Shown here in pieces: positions 63,301 to 64,000 of a DNA stretch of 64,000 bases. Source of the stretch: Mangifera indica. Lineage: Eukaryota; Streptophyta; Magnoliopsida; Sapindales; Anacardiaceae. Position numbers and translations under genes: made by a program. Positions within the stretch are counted from its first letter, which is position 1; every line of letters starts with the position of its first letter. The notes below the pieces were generated by a model. That model ran no database searches. It was not told where the DNA came from and worked only from the letters and a program-made list of their open reading frames with translations. Location: the NCBI RefSeq assembly GCF_011075055.1, contig NC_058147.1:558001-622000 (forward strand). Direction: 5' to 3'.

Positions 63301-64000
63301 GTCTAGCAGTGGTGATGAGCCATCTGAAAGGTTCTTTATTTTGGGCTTTGTATTACAGTTTTTTTTGTTGATCTTATTCCCTTGTTTGATTCTTCGGGTT
63401 ATATTGATTTATATTGTGTTTTTGACAGCTCATTTGAATTACCAACTCAAAGGGCCAATCCATTACTTAATTCATATAGTGACTACGAAGACAGCGTATA
63501 TGGTAACTGCTGCAAACCTCTGGTTTTGTATGCTCTGTAAATCTTAAACTTAATTTGACTATTTTGAATGTAACCACAGGTCTTGCTTGGAGTTCTCGTG
63601 AACCTTGGATTTTCGCATCTCTGTCATATGATGGGAGGGTAAGACATTAATGATCTTTGATAGCAAGAGAGCATAATGTTTTGAAGATTTATTTCCTGAA
63701 ACATGAAACAAAGAATTGGCATTGTGTTTCGTAGCCCTTTAAGATATCGTGGTCCTAGCCTATACCTTACATTCAGTTGATTTGAAATTTCTTTGTGCCA
63801 ATGCATCATGATCTCATGCTTCAAAGCTTTCCTTAATTTAGGCTGCTCATCTCTTTCTGTTGGGTTGCTTCACTTGCAAATGTAGGCATTTGTTGTCTAT
63901 TTGTGATAATTCAATATTTTTTTCTTCCTTTGTTTGTTTCAATAACTGCTTAACAAATTTGATAGGTAGTGCTTGTTGTTACCTGCGTGATGTGGGTTAG
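60355..64000 (+). CDS. EIPR1: WD40 protein, EIPR1/TSSC1 type (runs off the right edge)
   Basis: At least 13 exons join in phase: 60355-60399, 60477-60560, 60655-60787, 60878-60989, 61152-61251, 61557-61684, 62068-62137, 62617-62705, 62916-62961, 63257-63330, 63429-63502, 63580-63638, and 63966 to the edge. The protein starts MQGGSSGIGYGLKYQARCIS and contains WD40 blades such as SPQLERIAVLDAHVGKINCI, SVQFWDLRTMK, GIHIWDLRKLK and SREPWIFASLSYDGR. Order and wording match human EIPR1 (TSSC1) and its plant homologues from memory. EIPR1 binds the EARP and GARP tethering complexes and aids endosome-to-Golgi and recycling traffic. The last segment after DGR reads VVLVVTCVMWV, unlike the usual family end, so the terminal exon may be wrong or alternative. 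Many small exons make it invisible to long-frame searches. Confidence 0.85.
62392..62525. mobile_element. Palindromic mini-MITE in EIPR1-type intron 7
   Basis: The left half ACTATGTGCACTAATAATGA and the complement of the right half (ACTACGTTCACTAACAATAA) are inverted. The middle is CCTAATCATTTGGTGACACA. It resembles the element at 52319-52499 in size and layout. Confidence 0.65.

Overview
The window is plant nuclear DNA, most likely from a core eudicot and possibly a woody rosid. It is AT-rich, its genes have GT-AG introns, its intergenic space is crowded with small non-autonomous transposons, and its genes belong to plant-only families: a SAUR, a peroxisomal OPC-8:0 CoA ligase, a thylakoid FtsH protease, a brassinosteroid-signalling kinase, DUF630/DUF632 and DUF241. 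The species cannot be named from the sequence. Exon borders were worked out by eye from splice sites, reading phase and remembered family sequences. No alignment program or database was used.

Positions 1 to about 18,000 hold a direct tandem duplication. Unit 1 runs from left of the window to about 8165, and unit 2 from about 8166 to 17,975. Each unit carries a SAUR gene (+) converging on an intact OPCL1 gene (-). OPCL1 is the peroxisomal acyl-CoA ligase of jasmonate synthesis, and each copy ends in a Ser-Lys-Leu peroxisomal signal. The units differ by transposon insertions, so each unit supplies the empty site for the other's insertions. Those comparisons show a family of Mutator-like MITEs that makes 9-bp target duplications. 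Unit 2 also holds a foldback element of about 790 bp lying between two copies of a 425-bp sequence.

Positions 18,000-23,000 are a nest of MITEs: a Tourist-type element inside a Mutator-like MITE, and a 1.6-kb element abutting another MITE. From 23,300 on the sequence is gene-rich: a complex I NDUFB2-type subunit (23307-24193, +), a DUF241 fragment (27365-27763, -), FTSH1/FTSH5-type protease (29600-32549, +), BSK1-type kinase (33293-37089, -), a DUF630/DUF632 protein (40972-44293, -), a full-length DUF241 protein (48909-49814, -), a small hydrophilic protein under a G-box promoter (54287-54493, +), a membrane-anchored glycosyltransferase-like protein (56727-58625, -), and an EIPR1/TSSC1-type WD40 protein (60355 to the right edge, +).

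The genes do not form one pathway. Several touch hormone signalling (SAUR for auxin, OPCL1 for jasmonate, BSK1 for brassinosteroid) and two serve organelle energy metabolism (NDUFB2, FTSH). No virus, toxin, CRISPR array or rRNA gene was seen. The most unusual structures are the duplication, its junction inside a broken MITE, and the foldback element.
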